From: Methylococcaceae bacterium
Lineage (GTDB): Bacteria; Pseudomonadota; Gammaproteobacteria; Methylococcales; UBA1147
Assembly (NCBI GenBank): GCA_022616595.1
Contig: JAKEEL010000185.1
Span: 1 to 6,317 of the forward strand
Direction of reading: 5' to 3'
Length of the DNA: 6,317 nucleotides
Shown one piece after another: positions 5,361 to 6,317 of this stretch. Under the pieces are notes generated by a model. It searched no databases. It saw nothing but the letters and a program-made list of their open reading frames with translations, and had not been told where the DNA came from. Made by a program: the position numbers and the translations under genes. Each line of letters opens with the position of its first letter. The first letter of the stretch is position 1.

Positions 5361-5840
5361 ATGGCAACCAAGAAAGCGAAACCCCAAAACAGCGGCCAGA
5401 CCATCGCCTTGAACAAGCGGGCCAGCCACGAGTATTTTATCGAGGACCGCTATGAAGCCGGACTGTCGCTCGAAGGCTGGGAAGTCAAAAGCATGCGCGC
5501 GGGCAGGGCACAGCTGAACGAAAGCTACGTGCTCGTAAAAAAGGGCGAAGCCTGGCTCTTCGGCATGCACGTTTCTCCGCTGACCTCGGCTTCGACCCAT
5601 ATCGACCCGGATGCGATCCGCAGCCGCAAACTGCTGCTGCATCGCCAGGAACTCAGCAAGCTGATCGGTTTTGTCGAACGCCGGGGTTATACATTGATTC
5701 CGCTTGCGCTGTACTGGAAAAAGGGCCTCGCGAAAATTGAAATCGGCCTCGCGAAAGGCAAGAAACTGCACGACAAACGCGCGAGCGAGAAAGAACGCGA
5801 CTGGCAGCGCGAGAAACAGCGTCTGTTCAAGCAAAGTTGA
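5361..5840 (+). CDS. smpB: SmpB, SsrA (tmRNA)-binding protein
   Basis: SmpB binds the tRNA-like end of tmRNA and delivers it to stalled ribosomes for trans-translation in the cytoplasm. The 159-residue length is typical. Visible landmarks are ALNKRASHEYFIED (16-29), EAGLSLEGWEVKSMRAGRAQ (32-51), LTSASTH followed by RKLLLHRQEL (89-98), GYTLIPLALYWKKG (109-122), GLAKGKKLHDKR (129-140), and the Lys/Arg-rich C-terminal tail (REKQRLF) that enters the decoding centre. ATG 5361 is chosen because the frame has no ATG, GTG or TTG between the TGA at 5292 and this point. The nearest AGGAG (5334-5338) is 22 nt away, too far for ideal use, so initiation may be weak or leader structure may bring it closer. 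A terminator follows at once, and the partner RNA gene ssrA lies 82 nt downstream. The gene is divergent from ratA. Confidence 0.96.
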   Translation: MATKKAKPQNSGQTIALNKRASHEYFIEDRYEAGLSLEGWEVKSMRAGRAQLNESYVLVKKGEAWLFGMHVSPLTSASTHIDPDAIRSRKLLLHRQELSKLIGFVERRGYTLIPLALYWKKGLAKIEIGLAKGKKLHDKRASEKERDWQREKQRLFKQS

Positions 5841-5841
5841 C

Positions 5842-5864
5842 CGGACCGTCGCGGCCGTTTTATT
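5842..5864 (+). terminator. Intrinsic terminator of smpB
   Basis: CGGACCG (5842-5848) pairs with CGGCCG (5852-5857) with a single bulged A and a TCG loop, followed directly by TTTTATT (5858-5864). It begins 1 nt after the smpB stop. It separates smpB from ssrA, which has its own promoter. Confidence 0.6.
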
Positions 5865-5874
5865 CTCCCGAAAC

Positions 5875-5902
5875 TTGCCTGAAACTTTTAAATCGATATA
5901 CT
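5875..5902 (+). promoter_or_regulatory. Sigma70-type promoter of ssrA
   Basis: TTGCCT (5875-5880) and TATACT (5897-5902) are separated by 16 nt. The -10 matches consensus at five of six positions. A transcript would start near 5909, about 14 nt before the mature tmRNA 5' end at 5923, leaving a short leader for RNase P to remove. Confidence 0.6.
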
Positions 5903-5922
5903 GTCAGACGATGACAATACTC

Positions 5923-6297
5923 GGGGGCGACCTGGCTTCGACGGGGGTAGCAAAACCTGAAGTGCATGCCGAGGATGCAGATGACCTCGCAAATCCTTTC
6001 TGTAACTTAAAGTATTCGCAAACGACGAAACTTACGCACTGGCTGCTTAATCCAGCCGGTCCTCTGACTGAAGCCGTGCTTGTGCGTTCAGTGTCTGTTC
6101 GCAGACGTTCAGGGGTCACTGCTCACAAGACCGCGATGAAGCCTGTCCGTGGCCGATTCGCTAAATCTCAAACGGAATCGCTGTCGGTCTTCCCCGCCCG
6201 TCGGGTAGCCGCCAGTTAAATCGAAGTACGGGATAAGCATGTAGAGCCGAAGGCGGAGTGCTCGCGGACGGGGGTTCGATTCCCCCCGCCTCCACCA
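5923..6297 (+). ncRNA. ssrA: Transfer-messenger RNA (tmRNA, SsrA), one-piece form
   Basis: The RNA rescues stalled ribosomes and tags the nascent chain for proteolysis. The 375-nt molecule starts GGGGGCGA and ends CGCCTCC-A-CCA, and these ends pair as a seven-pair acceptor stem with one G-U (5923-5929 with 6287-6293). The T arm is textbook: stem GGGGG (6270-6274) with CCCCC (6282-6286) and loop TTCGATT. The 5' half has the conserved TGGCTTCGACGG and the GTGCATGCCGAGG segment. The mRNA-like part resumes at GCA 6018 and reads ANDETYALAA, ending at TAA 6048-6050, one residue different from the E. coli tag (ANDENYALAA). The bases before it, AGTATTC, fill the place of the E. coli AATAGTC determinant. 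CCA is encoded. Pseudoknot regions surround the tag, but I did not fold them. It is immediately downstream of smpB, its protein partner. Confidence 0.97.
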
Positions 6298-6317
6298 TTT
6301 GAACATCCGATAAAATC

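Noticed and set aside
5328..5834. Minus-strand open frame antisense to smpB
   Set aside because: It lies opposite a complete SmpB and has no recognisable features.
6109..6306. Minus-strand frame translating to WWRRGESNPRPRA
   Set aside because: This is the well-known spurious product of reading the complement of a tRNA-like T arm and acceptor stem; here it is the 3' end of the tmRNA.

Overview
The window looks like a gammaproteobacterial chromosome segment (a betaproteobacterium is the main alternative). It joins the end of a copper membrane monooxygenase operon to a block of housekeeping genes. The cluster fur / bamE / rnfH / ratA / smpB / ssrA is a familiar gammaproteobacterial arrangement, for example in Pseudomonas, where omlA (bamE) is divergent from fur. 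The tmRNA is one-piece and encodes the tag ANDETYALAA. All genes are moderately GC-rich and nothing in base composition sets the monooxygenase genes clearly apart.

Region 1 (about 1-1252, plus strand) holds the 3' end of a PmoB/AmoB/PxmB-type subunit gene, then a PmoC/AmoC/PxmC-type subunit gene 58 bp downstream. Subunit C lies after subunit B. Classical pmo and amo operons run C-A-B; the A-B-C order is the hallmark of pxmABC operons in gammaproteobacterial methanotrophs. The C gene carries a single-base frameshift near 624-625, but otherwise keeps all six metal-ligand positions at the spacing of Methylococcus PmoC. An 8-bp inverted repeat follows its stop codon.

Region 2 (1253-1507) is a convergent intergenic stretch with no recognised gene and a plausible terminator for the opposing operon.

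Region 3 (1508-3464, minus strand) is a two-gene lipoprotein-export operon: a LolC/LolE-family permease overlapping lolD by 8 nt. No lolE follows lolD, so the transporter may be a homodimeric (LolF-like) permease with two LolD subunits.

Region 4 (3573-6317) contains fur (minus, TTG start), divergent bamE (plus), the overlapping ratA-rnfH pair (minus, convergent with bamE), divergent smpB (plus) with its own terminator, and a complete ssrA with its own promoter. Functional themes are outer-membrane biogenesis (Lol, BamE), iron regulation (Fur), and trans-translation (SmpB plus tmRNA, adjacent). The window ends 20 nt after the tmRNA CCA.

The points most worth a second look are the B-then-C monooxygenase order, the frameshift in subunit C, the apparent lack of lolE, and the 8-bp inverted repeat between fur and bamE.
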